A stretch of DNA of 64,000 bases from an uncultured Pirellulaceae bacterium (GCA_937929805.1 CALFUT010000023.1:1-64000); one strand, 5' to 3'; counted from the first letter of the stretch, positions 17,633 to 27,239 are shown. The notes: generated by a model from the letters alone, not told the origin. A program made the numbers and translations.

Positions 17633-18170
17633 ACGTTATCGAATGCAAATCGATCTGCTGGAAGGGTTGTGCAAACCGCCTTCCCCCGACGGGTATACCT
17701 TTCTACCGTGGGACGACAAATTGGTCGCCGCGCACGCCGAGTCTAAATTCAGAAGCTTTCGCAATGAGCTGGACGCAAACGTCTTTCGGTGCCTAGGAAA
17801 CTCCGATGGCTGCTATCGACTGATGAAAGAGATCAGCAGCCGCGACACCTTTGTCCCCGAAGCCACATGGCTAGCGCGGTTTCAACATCCTCGGACAGGC
17901 CGAGTCGAAAACTGTGGGACCATTCAAGGGCTTCGAAGTAAGCCAGACGTGGCATCGATTCAAAATGTGGGCGTCGTCTCCAGCCATCGTGGCAATCAGG
18001 TCGGTGCCGGCATCATGCTGAGGTCGCTGCGCGGCTTTCACCGTGTCGGCGTCCGGTTCGTGACGCTAGAGGTGACGGTCCACAACTCGAAAGCGATTCG
18101 CTTCTACCAGCGGCTGGGATTTCGTGTGCTCAAGACCGTCTACAAATCAGCCGAAGTTCTGTACGCGTAA
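17607..18170 (+). CDS. GNAT family N-acetyltransferase
   Basis: An acetyltransferase of 187 residues with the GNAT acetyl-CoA loop and C-terminal fold: V-G-V-V-S-S-H-R-G-N-Q-V-G-A-G (the R/Q-x-x-G-x-G/A motif) near residues 116-130, then L-E-V-T-V-H-N-S-K-A-I-R-F-Y-Q-R-L-G-F near 155-173. The start is GTG 17607, set by a perfect AGGAGG at 17595-17600 with 6-nt spacing. This overlaps the fxsA 3' end by 26 bp and suggests translational coupling. Substrate unknown. It converges on pckA, whose stop is 30 bp away. Confidence 0.88.
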   Translation: MPTAITYFRRYRMQIDLLEGLCKPPSPDGYTFLPWDDKLVAAHAESKFRSFRNELDANVFRCLGNSDGCYRLMKEISSRDTFVPEATWLARFQHPRTGRVENCGTIQGLRSKPDVASIQNVGVVSSHRGNQVGAGIMLRSLRGFHRVGVRFVTLEVTVHNSKAIRFYQRLGFRVLKTVYKSAEVLYA

Positions 18171-18199
18171 ACGATTTACCCCACCGGAAGATCAACGGC

Positions 18200-19783
18200 T
18201 CAGATTCTTGGCCCGGCGTCGATGATTTTCTCGCCGGCGATCGAGGCAAACTGTTCGAAATTTTCGCGGAACTTGCTGGCGAGTGATTTTGCCATTCTTT
18301 GAAATGCTTGGCCGTCTTCCCAAGTCGCCCACGGCTGCATGAGTCGCCCCGGCACACCGTTGCAGGCTTTAGGGACGCTCAATCCGAAATTCAAATCGGT
18401 TGTGTAGTCTGCCAACAACAGGCTACCACCATGAATCGCATCAATGATCGACCGCGTGTATTCAAGCTTAATTCGATTCCCAACACCAAACGCTCCGCCG
18501 GTCCAACCGGTATTCACCAACCAAGCCGACGAACCGTGCCGCCGCATTTGTTCGGCAAGCAATTCCGCGTACTTGACTGGATGCCAAACCAAAAACGCGG
18601 CTCCAAAGCAGGCGGAGAAAGTCGCTTCGGGTTCGGTCACGCCCATTTCAGTTCCGGCAACCTTGGCCGTATAGCCGCTGATAAAGTGGTACATCGCCTG
18701 CTCGGCCGTTAGCTTGCTGACCGGAGGCAACACACCGAACGCGTCACACGTTAAAAAAATGATGTTCCTCGGGTGATCGGTTCGGCAGGGGATCCGAGCG
18801 TTGTTGATGAACTCAATCGGATAAGCACACCGAGTGTTTTGCGTGATTGAAGTGTCCTCGAATTGAATCTCGCAAGTCTGAGGATCCTGCACCGTGTTCT
18901 CAAGCACGGCCCCAAACTTGATCGCGTTGAAAATCTGAGGCTCTTTTTCCTCGGACAAATTGATCACCTTGGCGTAGCAACCGCCTTCGATGTTGAACAC
19001 GCCTTCGTCGTCCCAACAATGCTCGTCGTCTCCAATCAGCGCACGATCTTCATCAGCCGAAAGCGTGGTCTTACCTGTCCCGGAAAGACCAAAGAACAAA
19101 GTCACATCGTGCCGCTGCCCTTCGTTGCAGGAACAGTGCATCGACAGCACATTCTGCTTGGGCATCAGATAGTTCATGATCGTGAACACACCCTTTTTCA
19201 TTTCCCCCGCGTACTCGGTCCCGAGAATGACCATCTCGCCGCGTTCAAAACTGAGGGCCACGCAGGTTTCGGAATCGACGCCGTCGATACTCTGGTCGGC
19301 AACCTGCTGGCCCGCGTTATAGATGACGTAGTCCGGCTCGCCAAAATTGGCCAGCTCCTCAGGAGTCGGCCGAATGAGCATGTTATGCATAAAGAGTGCG
19401 TGATACGCACGCGAGCAAACGATGCGAATCTTCAGCCGAGTTTCAGGAGACCAACCGGCGAAGGCATCAAGCACGTAAAAGTGATCAGACGAATCCAAAA
19501 AGTCAGTCGCCTGCCGCCGCACAGCGTCAAATGAAGCGGCTGACATTGGCCGATTGACGTCTCCCCACCATATATCTTTTTTGCTCTGCTCCTCTTCAAC
19601 AATGCGTTTGTCGTTCGGGCTGCGGCCAGTTTTTTTTCCCGACAACGCCGCCAGACCGCCTCGATCAGTGATCGCTCCCCCGTCGTACAGCATCGCTTCC
19701 TCATAAAGCTTCGCCACCGCTGAGTTGCGCAAAGTGTCTGCGGAAAATTTCCCAGTAGCGATCGCTTCACATCGAGAACTCAT
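18200..19783 (-). CDS. pckA: Phosphoenolpyruvate carboxykinase (ATP)
   Basis: ATP-dependent PEPCK of 527 residues, converting oxaloacetate plus ATP to PEP, CO2 and ADP at the entry to gluconeogenesis. The kinase P-loop G-L-S-G-T-G-K-T-T-L-S lies near residue 235, preceded by M-H-C-S-C-N-E-G. The R-S-P-N-D-K-R stretch is near 53. The oxaloacetate/Mn site region Y-A-G-E-M-K-K-G-V-F (about 190) and the adenine-site R-I-P-C-R-T-D-H-P-R are also visible. ATG 19783 follows AGGAAGG at a suitable distance. It is monocistronic on the minus strand, divergent from the zinc-ribbon gene. Confidence 0.97.
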   Translation of the reverse strand: MSSRCEAIATGKFSADTLRNSAVAKLYEEAMLYDGGAITDRGGLAALSGKKTGRSPNDKRIVEEEQSKKDIWWGDVNRPMSAASFDAVRRQATDFLDSSDHFYVLDAFAGWSPETRLKIRIVCSRAYHALFMHNMLIRPTPEELANFGEPDYVIYNAGQQVADQSIDGVDSETCVALSFERGEMVILGTEYAGEMKKGVFTIMNYLMPKQNVLSMHCSCNEGQRHDVTLFFGLSGTGKTTLSADEDRALIGDDEHCWDDEGVFNIEGGCYAKVINLSEEKEPQIFNAIKFGAVLENTVQDPQTCEIQFEDTSITQNTRCAYPIEFINNARIPCRTDHPRNIIFLTCDAFGVLPPVSKLTAEQAMYHFISGYTAKVAGTEMGVTEPEATFSACFGAAFLVWHPVKYAELLAEQMRRHGSSAWLVNTGWTGGAFGVGNRIKLEYTRSIIDAIHGGSLLLADYTTDLNFGLSVPKACNGVPGRLMQPWATWEDGQAFQRMAKSLASKFRENFEQFASIAGEKIIDAGPRI

Positions 19784-19925
19784 TAAAGGCCTTCCTACAA
19801 GCTATTTCTACCAATTCGCGGAGGTCGTATTCTGGCATCTTCAACCGTACCGCGCAAGGGCCACAACAAATCGGGTACAATTGGGCCCAACATCTTACGC
19901 GACAACATTTTTTGCTTGGTTACTT

Positions 19926-20240
19926 ATGTCAATTTACTGCAGCCGCTGCGGCACGGGACAACGACCGAACGCCGACCAATGCCACGAATGTGGCGCGACG
20001 ATCGTACGCCCGATGGAAGAAAAGAGGGACACCGCACGAAATCACCCCAGTCACCGGATCAAGAATATTGCGATGGCGGCCGCCTGCGGACTGTATTTGG
20101 TTTATCCTTCGTTTAGCGTGTTCGAACTGATTCCCGACGCAATTCCGATCGTCGGCAGCTTGGATGAGGCCACCGCCACCGCCGGATTGCTGTACGCGCT
20201 GAGCAATCTCGGTTGGATTCCGTGGAAGCGAACCGAGTGA
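19926..20240 (+). CDS. Zinc-ribbon DUF1232 membrane protein
   Basis: A 104-residue protein. Residues 5-22 form a zinc ribbon with two C-x-x-C pairs (C5/C8 and C19/C22). After a charged linker, residues 50-98 match a DUF1232 (YkvA-like) helical hairpin, with the typical D-A-I-P-I-V-G-S-L-D-E-A core. ATG 19926 is used, because the longer upstream frame would overlap the pckA promoter and adds no recognisable sequence. It converges on galK. Function unknown; likely a small zinc-binding inner-membrane protein. Confidence 0.82.
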   Translation: MSIYCSRCGTGQRPNADQCHECGATIVRPMEEKRDTARNHPSHRIKNIAMAAACGLYLVYPSFSVFELIPDAIPIVGSLDEATATAGLLYALSNLGWIPWKRTE

Positions 20241-20301
20241 GCCGAGAAATCACAGCCCGAATGCTGCCCTGATTGGCTCAGCAAACTTTTGCGATGAACG
20301 A

Positions 20302-21477
20302 TTAAGAAACCGTTGACGCCATGGAGAGCGCGTGAGCGCCTTCCGATGGTTTGGTCGCAAACATGGCTGGTTGGATGCCGGTTGCCGCGGAATAACCGGT
20401 GGCAATGGCAGTCATGATGCTGTCCAGTTGGGCAGTTTTTACCAAGCTAACCGTACAGCCGCCGAATCCACCTCCAGTCATACGCGAACCGAGCACGCCC
20501 TCGGTCTTCTTGGCCAAGTCAACCAACAAATCCAATTCCTTGCAGCTGACTTCAAAGTCCTTGCTGAGCGACTCGTGGCTTTCGTACATCAACTGACCAA
20601 GTCGCTCCCACTGACCAGACTTCATCGCCTGTGCCGCAGAAACCGTCCGAGCAATTTCGGTGATGACGTGATGGCCGCGGCGAAAGACCAACTCATCCAT
20701 GTCGTCCTTCCGTCCCATCAGGTCTTCCAATGTTACGTCGCGCAAGGAGCCCGTTTCCAACGCCGCAGCAGCGTCTTCGCATTGCTTGCGACGCAACGCG
20801 TACTCGCCGTCGGCCAACGAGTGCTTAACACCGCTGTTGGTGATTAGAACCGAAATATCTTCGTTGATGAATGGAACTTGTTCGAATGTTTGAGAGCGAC
20901 AATCCAGCAATAGAACATGATTCTGTTTGCACAACACGCTACTGAACTGATCCATAATGCCGCATGGCACACCCGCGAATTCATGTTCGGCTTGCTGGCT
21001 AAGCAACGCTTTTTCGACTGGGTCCATGGTGGTTCCCGTTACCGCTTCCAATAACGTCGCTGTGGCAACCTCTAACGCGGCACTACTTGAGAGACCGCCG
21101 CCGGTTGGCACATTCGAATTGACGACGGCATTCATGCCGGGAACATCGAGCCCGTTAGCGGCACTAATGGCGATGACACCACGAACATAGTTAGTCCAAT
21201 GCATCGCTTCCGGGCGAGAATCTGCGTCGATCGGGATTGCGGCTGCGTCTTCAAGATTGACTGAGTACAGATTCGCGGCAGCGCCGTCAAACGGACCGCC
21301 TGCGATGACGACATAGCGATCGATCGCCATGGGCATCACGAACCCGTCGTTGTAGTCAATATGCTCGCCGATCAAATTGACTCGGCCGGGAGCTGCAACC
21401 AGCCAAATCGGATCGACACCAAAACGATCTCGAAATGCATTTACCGTTGCGGAAACAAGATCTTGAAAATCACTCAT
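20302..21477 (-). CDS. galK: Galactokinase
   Basis: GHMP kinase of 391 residues, phosphorylating alpha-D-galactose to galactose 1-phosphate in the Leloir pathway. The galactokinase signature is A-P-G-R-V-N-L-I-G-E-H-I-D-Y-N-D-G near residue 30. The ATP loop G-G-G-L-S-S-S-A-A-L-E-V is near 125 and the third motif G-S-R-M-T-G-G-G-F-G-G-C near 345. The ATG at 21477 (M-S-D-F) is chosen over an upstream extension that lacks family resemblance. No other gal gene is adjacent, so the pathway is scattered. Confidence 0.95.
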   Translation of the reverse strand: MSDFQDLVSATVNAFRDRFGVDPIWLVAAPGRVNLIGEHIDYNDGFVMPMAIDRYVVIAGGPFDGAAANLYSVNLEDAAAIPIDADSRPEAMHWTNYVRGVIAISAANGLDVPGMNAVVNSNVPTGGGLSSSAALEVATATLLEAVTGTTMDPVEKALLSQQAEHEFAGVPCGIMDQFSSVLCKQNHVLLLDCRSQTFEQVPFINEDISVLITNSGVKHSLADGEYALRRKQCEDAAAALETGSLRDVTLEDLMGRKDDMDELVFRRGHHVITEIARTVSAAQAMKSGQWERLGQLMYESHESLSKDFEVSCKELDLLVDLAKKTEGVLGSRMTGGGFGGCTVSLVKTAQLDSIMTAIATGYSAATGIQPAMFATKPSEGAHALSMASTVS

Positions 21478-21741
21478 CGCACGATACTCAAAAAAAATGT
21501 GAACGGAATTCAGTTGAACTGAAGCTATCCGCCGAGCATAAAATTGGCCGCATGCCAGCCCTTGCGCCAATCAGTATATTCAATGCCGGCAGTAAGGTCA
21601 CGTGAGCCAGATTATCCACCTTTAGCAACTGAATCAAAAGACTAACCGAGACATCCAAACAGGCCGGTGTGACATTATTACTTTCAAAATCGGAATCATT
21701 ACTCGGTAGCGACGTCGCTGAATTTAGGTGATAATCTGTTT

Positions 21742-22383
21742 ATGTGGCCATCTCCTGACGAAATAAAACCGCTTCTCAACCAAGCAAAGGGAGGCGATGA
21801 ATCTGCGGTCAATGCGTTGATGGATCAGCATCGGAATTCGTTGCGGCAACTGATTCGAATGCGGCTTGATCAGAAAATCCAACGCCGAGTCGACGTCAGT
21901 GATGTCGTGCAAGATGTATTGGTGGAAGCGAATCGCCGACTGCAGCGATATCTGAACGAGCCGATTATGCCGTTTCATTTGTGGCTTCGTCAGATCGCCA
22001 AAGACCGTATTATTGATGCTCACCGTCGACATCGGGTCTCGGCGAAGCGTTCGGTTGATCGCGAACAGCAACTTGCTCCTCCTCGGGGCTACGACCAATC
22101 GTCAGTTCATCTGGCTTCTCTGCTGGGCGATAACCAGTTGACCCCTGCCGCGGCGGCTGTTCAACAGGAATTGGCTCAGCGAGTCGAAGAAGCAATCGCA
22201 CAGCTTGAGGAACGTGACTGCGAAATTATTGTGATGAGACACTACGAACACTTATCCAATCAAGAGATTGGTGAAGTTTTGAATCTATCCGAGCCAGCCG
22301 CCAGCATGCGTTACCTTAGAGCGATTCGGCGTCTGAAGAAACTGATGACCGAGCAAATGCCTGATGACTCAATCGCCGATTGA
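21742..22383 (+). CDS. ECF-type RNA polymerase sigma factor
   Basis: A 213-residue ECF sigma factor. Region 2 runs from about 20 to 95 and includes D-V-S-D-V-V-Q-D-V-L-V-E-A and the promoter-melting segment F-H-L-W-L-R-Q-I-A-K-D-R-I-I-D-A-H-R. Region 4 is about 145-205, with E-E-R-D-C-E-I-I-V-M-R-H-Y-E and the helix-turn-helix S-N-Q-E-I-G-E-V-L-N-L-S-E-P-A-A-S-M-R-Y. It sits directly before a membrane Ser/Thr kinase gene with stop and start regions touching. This sigma-kinase pairing is common in planctomycetes, where the kinase is thought to take part in sigma control. Confidence 0.93.
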   Translation: MWPSPDEIKPLLNQAKGGDESAVNALMDQHRNSLRQLIRMRLDQKIQRRVDVSDVVQDVLVEANRRLQRYLNEPIMPFHLWLRQIAKDRIIDAHRRHRVSAKRSVDREQQLAPPRGYDQSSVHLASLLGDNQLTPAAAAVQQELAQRVEEAIAQLEERDCEIIVMRHYEHLSNQEIGEVLNLSEPAASMRYLRAIRRLKKLMTEQMPDDSIAD

Positions 22384-22436
22384 GGATCTTTCTTGAATCC
22401 GGTCGCGAATTGCGTTGCGATCGCAACATTGTTTTG

Positions 22437-24086
22437 ATGACTAAACTCAATACAAATTCGACCGAAGAAGCCGACGAACAGGAACTGGCGAATATCGTTT
22501 CGCGGCTGGCTGATCGAATGCAGAGCGGCGAACGGCTTGACCTAGAAGAGGAATGTCGCCGTCATCCTGAGTTTGCAGACGACTTGCGAGACCTTTGGGG
22601 GATGCTGTTCGTTACTCACGCGGCCGGTCAAGAGACTGGATCGATTGCTAACCGTGCCAGCGGGCTAGTTGAACCGCCGATTCTGAAATTACCCTTCCAA
22701 CTGGGTGATTATTTGCTTCAGACAGAAATTGGTCGTGGCGGCATGGGCGTGGTGTATCACGCGATTCGCGGCAGTGATGGAAAGGCTGTTGCGATTAAAA
22801 TGTTGCTGAAAGGTGACTATGCGACCTCGGCGGACCAGAAAAGGTTCCTCTCCGAAGCCCAAGCGGCTGCTCGGCTGGATCATCCTCATATTATTCCGAT
22901 TTATGATATCGGAGAACACGAAGGCCGCTCGTTCTTCTGCATGAAGTTGATTGAGGGGCAGCCACTTTCTTCTCGCCTAGCGAACGGCCCGATGCCAGCT
23001 CGGCGAACAGCCCACATCATGGCCCAGATTAGTGACGCGATCCACTACGCGCACGAAAACGGGGTTCTACACCGGGATCTGAAACCTTCAAACGTGATGT
23101 TGGACGATGAAGGAGTCGCATATATCGCGGATTTTGGGCTCGCCAAGCAGTTCCATGACCGGAGCAGCTTGACGCGGTCCGGAGCCATTCTGGGCACGCC
23201 TTCTTATATGGCACCTGAGCAGGCGGCGGGCAACCGAGGCGAAGTTTCAATGGCAAGCGACGTCTATAGCTTGGGTGCGGTTTTGTACCACATGCAGACC
23301 GGCCGGCCTCCATTTTTGGGAGCATCGCCCGTGGACACCGTCCTGATGGTGCTTGAACAGAACGTGGTTTCACCTCGAGCATTAAACCAGCGAGCCAACC
23401 GTGATCTGGAAATGATCGCGATGCGTTGTTTGCAAAAGCCTCCCGATCTGCGTTATCAGTCGGCCGATAAACTAGCCGCCGACTTTAAAAAGTTCTTGAA
23501 TAACGACCCGATTTCGGCGGCGGACGGACGTTTTGGCCAATTGGTCGGGAACGTATTTCGGGAAACTCATCACGCGGAAGTTCTCGAAAACTGGGGTCTG
23601 CTATGGATCTGGCACAGCTTGATCTTACTTATTGTTAGCGTCGGAACGAACTTACTGTTCTGGTGTGGAAATCGGAATCGCCTGCATTACTGGTTAATGT
23701 GGACCATCGGAATGGGCGCTTGGGCGGTGGTATTCTGGATTATTCGTAGACGAATGGGACCAGTATTATTCGTCGAGCGACAGATTGCCCACGTGTGGGC
23801 AGCGGCGATGTGCTGTGTGGTTGCACTTTATCCGCTCGAAAGCGTGCTGCACCTAGAAGTACTCTCGCTTGCTCCGCTGTTAGCCGTGATTGCGGGCATG
23901 GTGTTCCTGATCAAAGCCGGGATTCTGTCGGGCACGTTCTACATCCAAGCGGTCGTCATGTTCGTGACCTCAATCGTTATGGCTTTGTCACCAGATTATG
24001 CATTGATCTGGTTCGGCGTTGCGTCGGGAGCATGTTTCTTCTTCGCCGGATTGAAGTACTACCGTAAACGGCTGAAGCAACCTTGA
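22437..24086 (+). CDS. Membrane Ser/Thr protein kinase, sigma-factor partner
   Basis: A 549-residue Hanks-type kinase. An N-terminal acidic region of about 85 residues is followed by the kinase domain (about 92-355): glycine loop G-R-G-G-M-G-V-V-Y, catalytic lysine in V-A-I-K-M, H-R-D-L-K-P-S-N, D-F-G-L-A and the activation-loop phrase G-T-P-S-Y-M-A-P-E-Q. The C-terminal 180 residues contain about six hydrophobic helices without an extracellular sensor domain. I take ATG 22437; a TTG at 22380 would overlap the sigma gene stop. Coupled genetically to the ECF sigma factor upstream, so it probably phosphorylates that factor or an associated regulator. Confidence 0.9.
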   Translation: MTKLNTNSTEEADEQELANIVSRLADRMQSGERLDLEEECRRHPEFADDLRDLWGMLFVTHAAGQETGSIANRASGLVEPPILKLPFQLGDYLLQTEIGRGGMGVVYHAIRGSDGKAVAIKMLLKGDYATSADQKRFLSEAQAAARLDHPHIIPIYDIGEHEGRSFFCMKLIEGQPLSSRLANGPMPARRTAHIMAQISDAIHYAHENGVLHRDLKPSNVMLDDEGVAYIADFGLAKQFHDRSSLTRSGAILGTPSYMAPEQAAGNRGEVSMASDVYSLGAVLYHMQTGRPPFLGASPVDTVLMVLEQNVVSPRALNQRANRDLEMIAMRCLQKPPDLRYQSADKLAADFKKFLNNDPISAADGRFGQLVGNVFRETHHAEVLENWGLLWIWHSLILLIVSVGTNLLFWCGNRNRLHYWLMWTIGMGAWAVVFWIIRRRMGPVLFVERQIAHVWAAAMCCVVALYPLESVLHLEVLSLAPLLAVIAGMVFLIKAGILSGTFYIQAVVMFVTSIVMALSPDYALIWFGVASGACFFFAGLKYYRKRLKQP

Positions 24087-24478
24087 TTTCAGCCGGGCCA
24101 AGTTGACGCTGGTTTTGGAATTGGCGGAACTAGACTGATAGCCCGTCGAACACAGAATCGGTAACACCCGTTTAACCGCTTGAATCCGTTGCCTATTCGC
24201 AACATCTAGCGCCGACTGTGCATCGATTGCAACACGCGCTGTCGTGAATTTACATCGATTCTGCGCCGTCTGCTTGTTCAGGAAAGGAAATACAAATTTC
24301 CTTGTCCTAATTGTTTGACTCTTCGCTTAAATGACATAGTTTTCCTTCAGACGAAGGAGGGCACTGGAAACAATGCACTCTGGCTGTTCGAGTCACGCGA
24401 AATTTCGTTTGGCTCTCTTACCTGCTACTTCTTGAAAAAGAAGTCCTTTCATTTTCGGGACAGCCAGCTGCAGCAGGA

Positions 24479-24565
24479 CAGGCACTCATCTGCCTGGTTG
24501 GCCGAGCCCATTTTTAAGAGCCAACCGGCTCATGCCCGCAAGGGTAAACGTCCTATCCGTCGGAG
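24479..24565 (+). promoter_or_regulatory. Structured 5' leader of the Flp pilin gene
   Basis: Four stems can be drawn in the last 100 nt before flp: CAGGCA/TGCCTG (24479-24484 with 24491-24496), GGTTGGC/GCCAACC (24496-24502 with 24520-24526), GAGCC/GGCTC (24504-24508 with 24527-24531) and CCC-GCAA-GGG near 24534-24544. Stems two and three use interleaved strands with no connecting loop, so they are more likely alternative pairings than one pseudoknot. TCCT near 24553 can pair with AGGA of the ribosome site. The upstream stretch 24087-24478 holds no gene; a weak promoter-like TTGACT/TAGTTT pair lies near 24314-24341. Confidence 0.4.
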
Positions 24566-24575
24566 GAAAGACAAT

Positions 24576-24782
24576 ATGAAGAAGTTTATGTCACAAGTTC
24601 AGCGTTTCATGGAATCAGAAGATGGCCCAACAGCGGTTGAGTACGCAGTAATGCTTGCTCTGATCATCGTTGTTTGCCTAGTTGCCATCGGTAGCTTGGG
24701 TACAACTGTCAACAGCGCGTTTGACAACATCAACGACAAGTTGCAGAACGGTAACGCTGGTAACATCACAACAACTGGCTAG
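24576..24782 (+). CDS. flp: Flp/Fap type IVb pilin
   Basis: A 68-residue Flp pilin, the major subunit of the tight-adherence pilus. The short leader ends before the mature E-D-G-P-T-A-V-E-Y-A-V segment, whose E and Y are characteristic of type IVb pilins. A hydrophobic helix A-V-M-L-A-L-I-I-V-V-C-L-V-A-I-G follows, then a short polar tail. ATG 24576 with GGAGG 11 nt upstream is clear; the longer open frame before it is leader RNA. Expected to be processed by the CpaA-type prepilin peptidase encoded next. A terminator directly after it suggests much higher expression than the downstream assembly genes. Confidence 0.93.
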   Translation: MKKFMSQVQRFMESEDGPTAVEYAVMLALIIVVCLVAIGSLGTTVNSAFDNINDKLQNGNAGNITTTG

Positions 24783-24840
24783 TCCAGTCGGTGAAACGAA
24801 CTGCCGCACGCAATTTTTTGTAAGCGGCTGATAATACAAT

Positions 24841-24876
24841 GCCTCTGGTCGCAATTCGCGGTCAGAGGCTTGTTTT
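24841..24876 (+). terminator. Terminator or attenuator after flp
   Basis: GCCTCTG (24841-24847) pairs with CAGAGGC (24863-24869), with further pairing inside, and TTGTTTT follows. It would end most flp transcripts before the assembly genes. Confidence 0.75.
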
Positions 24877-25197
24877 CGATAGCGAGTGCTATTTATACAG
24901 ACAAAGAAAAATGTTTTTTAAGCGTCCTGCAGCAGACCAAATCATCCAACCACGCTGCCCTTGCCGCAAGCAACAAAGTTGAAGCCAATGTCAGACTACT
25001 CCCATTTTTTCATACATTTCGATCAGGCTTTTGAGCTAATCTGCGTATTTTTTACCGTTGTTGGCGTATTCGCGAGCTATCTTTTCACGGCCAGAATTTG
25101 ATATCGGCATCAAAGCTAATTCCTTTTTTGGCACGAACGTGTTGGTACGTGCTGCACGCTCCCCACCAAACAAAAATTGTACACAGAGAAAATCACG
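24877..25197. other. Gap between flp terminator and cpaA
   Basis: A 321-bp stretch without a supported gene. It probably carries a second promoter for the pilus assembly genes, since flp is closed by a terminator. No strong repeat is seen. Confidence 0.4.
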
Positions 25198-25773
25198 ATG
25201 AGCGACATCCTTCAAACCGCTAATGATCACTGGGTCTTTTGGGCCGTCAGCATTTTTGCCATTGTCGCGGCTTACATTGACGGCAAAGAACTTCGAGTAC
25301 CAAACAAACTTACTTTTCCAATGATCATCGCTGGCTGGATTTACAGCACGATCGCTTACGGCGTTCAGGGAGACGGTTGGTATTACGGTTTGATGTGGAG
25401 CCTTGCCGGAACTGCAGTCGGTGTTCTGACTTTGCTGCCGGCCTACTCAATTGGTGGGATGGGCGCAGGTGATGTCAAAATGATGGCAGCGATCGGAGCT
25501 TGGGTTCACTGCAGCATTACATGGAACGCTTTCATGGTGTCCGCGATCGTGGGAGCCATCCTTGCGATCGCAATGGTCATCTGGTCCGGCGATGTTCGCA
25601 AGCACATCGATCAGTTTTTCTACATTGCGACCGAAATCTTCATGATTCGTGATCCAGAAAAACTTTCAGAAATCGCTGCCGAGCGTAAGCCTCGCATGAA
25701 ACTTTTGCCTTATGGAATTCCTCTGGCAATTGGAACAGTGGGTTACTTCGCTTGGACCGGTTTGTTGATCTGA
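25198..25773 (+). CDS. cpaA: Prepilin peptidase CpaA/TadV
   Basis: A24-type prepilin peptidase of 191 residues, an aspartic protease of the inner membrane that cleaves Flp leaders. Catalytic Asp motifs are visible: A-A-Y-I-D-G-K-E-L-R-V-P-N-K near residue 27 and G-M-G-A-G-D-V-K-M-M near 93. About five hydrophobic segments follow the family pattern, and a charged loop precedes the last helix. ATG 25198 is chosen over a TTG seven codons upstream, because it opens on the natural N-terminus. It follows flp as in other Tad loci. Confidence 0.92.
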   Translation: MSDILQTANDHWVFWAVSIFAIVAAYIDGKELRVPNKLTFPMIIAGWIYSTIAYGVQGDGWYYGLMWSLAGTAVGVLTLLPAYSIGGMGAGDVKMMAAIGAWVHCSITWNAFMVSAIVGAILAIAMVIWSGDVRKHIDQFFYIATEIFMIRDPEKLSEIAAERKPRMKLLPYGIPLAIGTVGYFAWTGLLI

Positions 25774-26071
25774 TCCACCTAACAGGAATAACTTGCCGGC
25801 CGCGATGACTTCGGGTTATACGGTTGGCAACACTCGATGAAGGCTTGATCAACATTGTCAAGCTTCGCAGTTCGAAAGTCGAGTTACAGAAGAGCCGTTG
25901 TTTTGCTGTCACTTTTTGCCAGCATTTCAACGCAACCACTTGGGTCTAAGGACGGATCTAATGAAGCCATGAGGGCAAACGAATAGATCAACGTCAAAAG
26001 ATGTTGGTTCAGAATCAAGATGATGTCGTAAGAGATGACGTCGAAATAGACAAAACTACCGAGGTAATCCG

Positions 26072-27061
26072 ATGAAATCAAAATCGTTTGTCCTAATGAC
26101 TCTTTCGTTGGGTTTCGGCCTGATCGCCGCTCTTGGAATCACTCAGGTGATGGGCAAAAACAAACAACCCCTTGAGCCGAAGGTCAAAATGGGACAGGTA
26201 GTCGTCTCTGTCGACCACCTTGGCCACAAAGCTTTGCTGAACGAGGAAAATGTCCGGGTCGAAAATTGGCCAGAGGACATTATTCCGGAAAACGCCGTCC
26301 GGTCGATTGAGGAGATCGAAGACAAGGCCATCATGACCCGCCTAAGCAAAGGTTTGCCAATCCTGAAAACGGACATTGTGCACAAGAACCAAGCCATGGG
26401 CATGGACATTCCACCCGGCTTTAAAGTCGTCGCGATCAAGGTTTCGGCGGACGATACAATCGCCGGATTGCTACGTCCGGGCGATCTGGTCGACGTCATC
26501 GGTTTGCTGAAAAAGCAGGATGGCAGAAACAGCGAAACGGTATCTAGAACTTTCCTGAAAGGTATTCAAGTCTTTTCAGTCAACTCAAGCATGAAAGCGA
26601 CAACTTCCGATCGTTCTCAAGGTGGTAGCAAAGGCAATGCTATCGTCGGTGTGCTGGTAAACGAACGACAGTCTGAGGACATTGTTTTTGTCCAGCGAAC
26701 GGGCTCGCTGAAGCTTGTATTGCGTGGTGACGCTCCTAGCGACGACGAACTTGAGAGCGTCGAAGGTGTATTGTCGCGTGCAATGAATCGCGGCTCAGAC
26801 GACGAAAAAGTCATGCCAATTAAAAAGAAAAGGAAAGACGATTACGAGAAAATGGTCATCTGGGTTGGTCAGGATTACGAAACCGTGACGTTCGAGCCAG
26901 GACGTGTTCCAAAAGCAGCCTTCGCATCGAGTTCACTTCCCGATGGCAGTGGTAGCAGCCAACAACGTAACGGTTCGTCAAACGAGGCAAACTACGGCGA
27001 CTCGGAGGCTTCAGAGGAGATTACCGACGAGTACGAAGAAGATCAATATCCGGCTCAATAG
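26072..27061 (+). CDS. cpaB: Flp pilus assembly protein CpaB/RcpC
   Basis: CpaB/RcpC family, 329 residues: a signal-anchor helix (about 7-27), a SAF domain (about 42-105, with V-V-V-S-V-D and L-S-K-G-L-P-I-L-K-T-D-I), the central family domain around R-P-G-D-L-V-D-V-I-G (145-154) and an acidic low-complexity C-terminus (about 280-329). It is a periplasmic component that works with the secretin. The last 50 residues are Ser/Asn/Glu-rich and probably disordered. It lies 298 bp after cpaA; that gap has no gene. Confidence 0.9.
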   Translation: MKSKSFVLMTLSLGFGLIAALGITQVMGKNKQPLEPKVKMGQVVVSVDHLGHKALLNEENVRVENWPEDIIPENAVRSIEEIEDKAIMTRLSKGLPILKTDIVHKNQAMGMDIPPGFKVVAIKVSADDTIAGLLRPGDLVDVIGLLKKQDGRNSETVSRTFLKGIQVFSVNSSMKATTSDRSQGGSKGNAIVGVLVNERQSEDIVFVQRTGSLKLVLRGDAPSDDELESVEGVLSRAMNRGSDDEKVMPIKKKRKDDYEKMVIWVGQDYETVTFEPGRVPKAAFASSSLPDGSGSSQQRNGSSNEANYGDSEASEEITDEYEEDQYPAQ

Positions 27062-27239
27062 GTTCGAACTATCTATCCGTGAGGTGAGCTTTGTAGGCTT
27101 ACTTAGGAAAAAAGGCATGCTATCGATTGTGGCTATCGCCAAGCCACATTGATGCCTTCAGTCAATCAAGGATGATGGACTGCGGTGGGTCGGACAGAGT
27201 CCGATCTTTCGTGGTTTCGCCATACGCGAGGATGCACGG

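Noticed and set aside
24496-24531. H-type pseudoknot in the flp leader
   Set aside because: The two stems are interleaved, but with 1 and 0 nt in the connecting loops they cannot both form. I describe them as alternative pairings instead.
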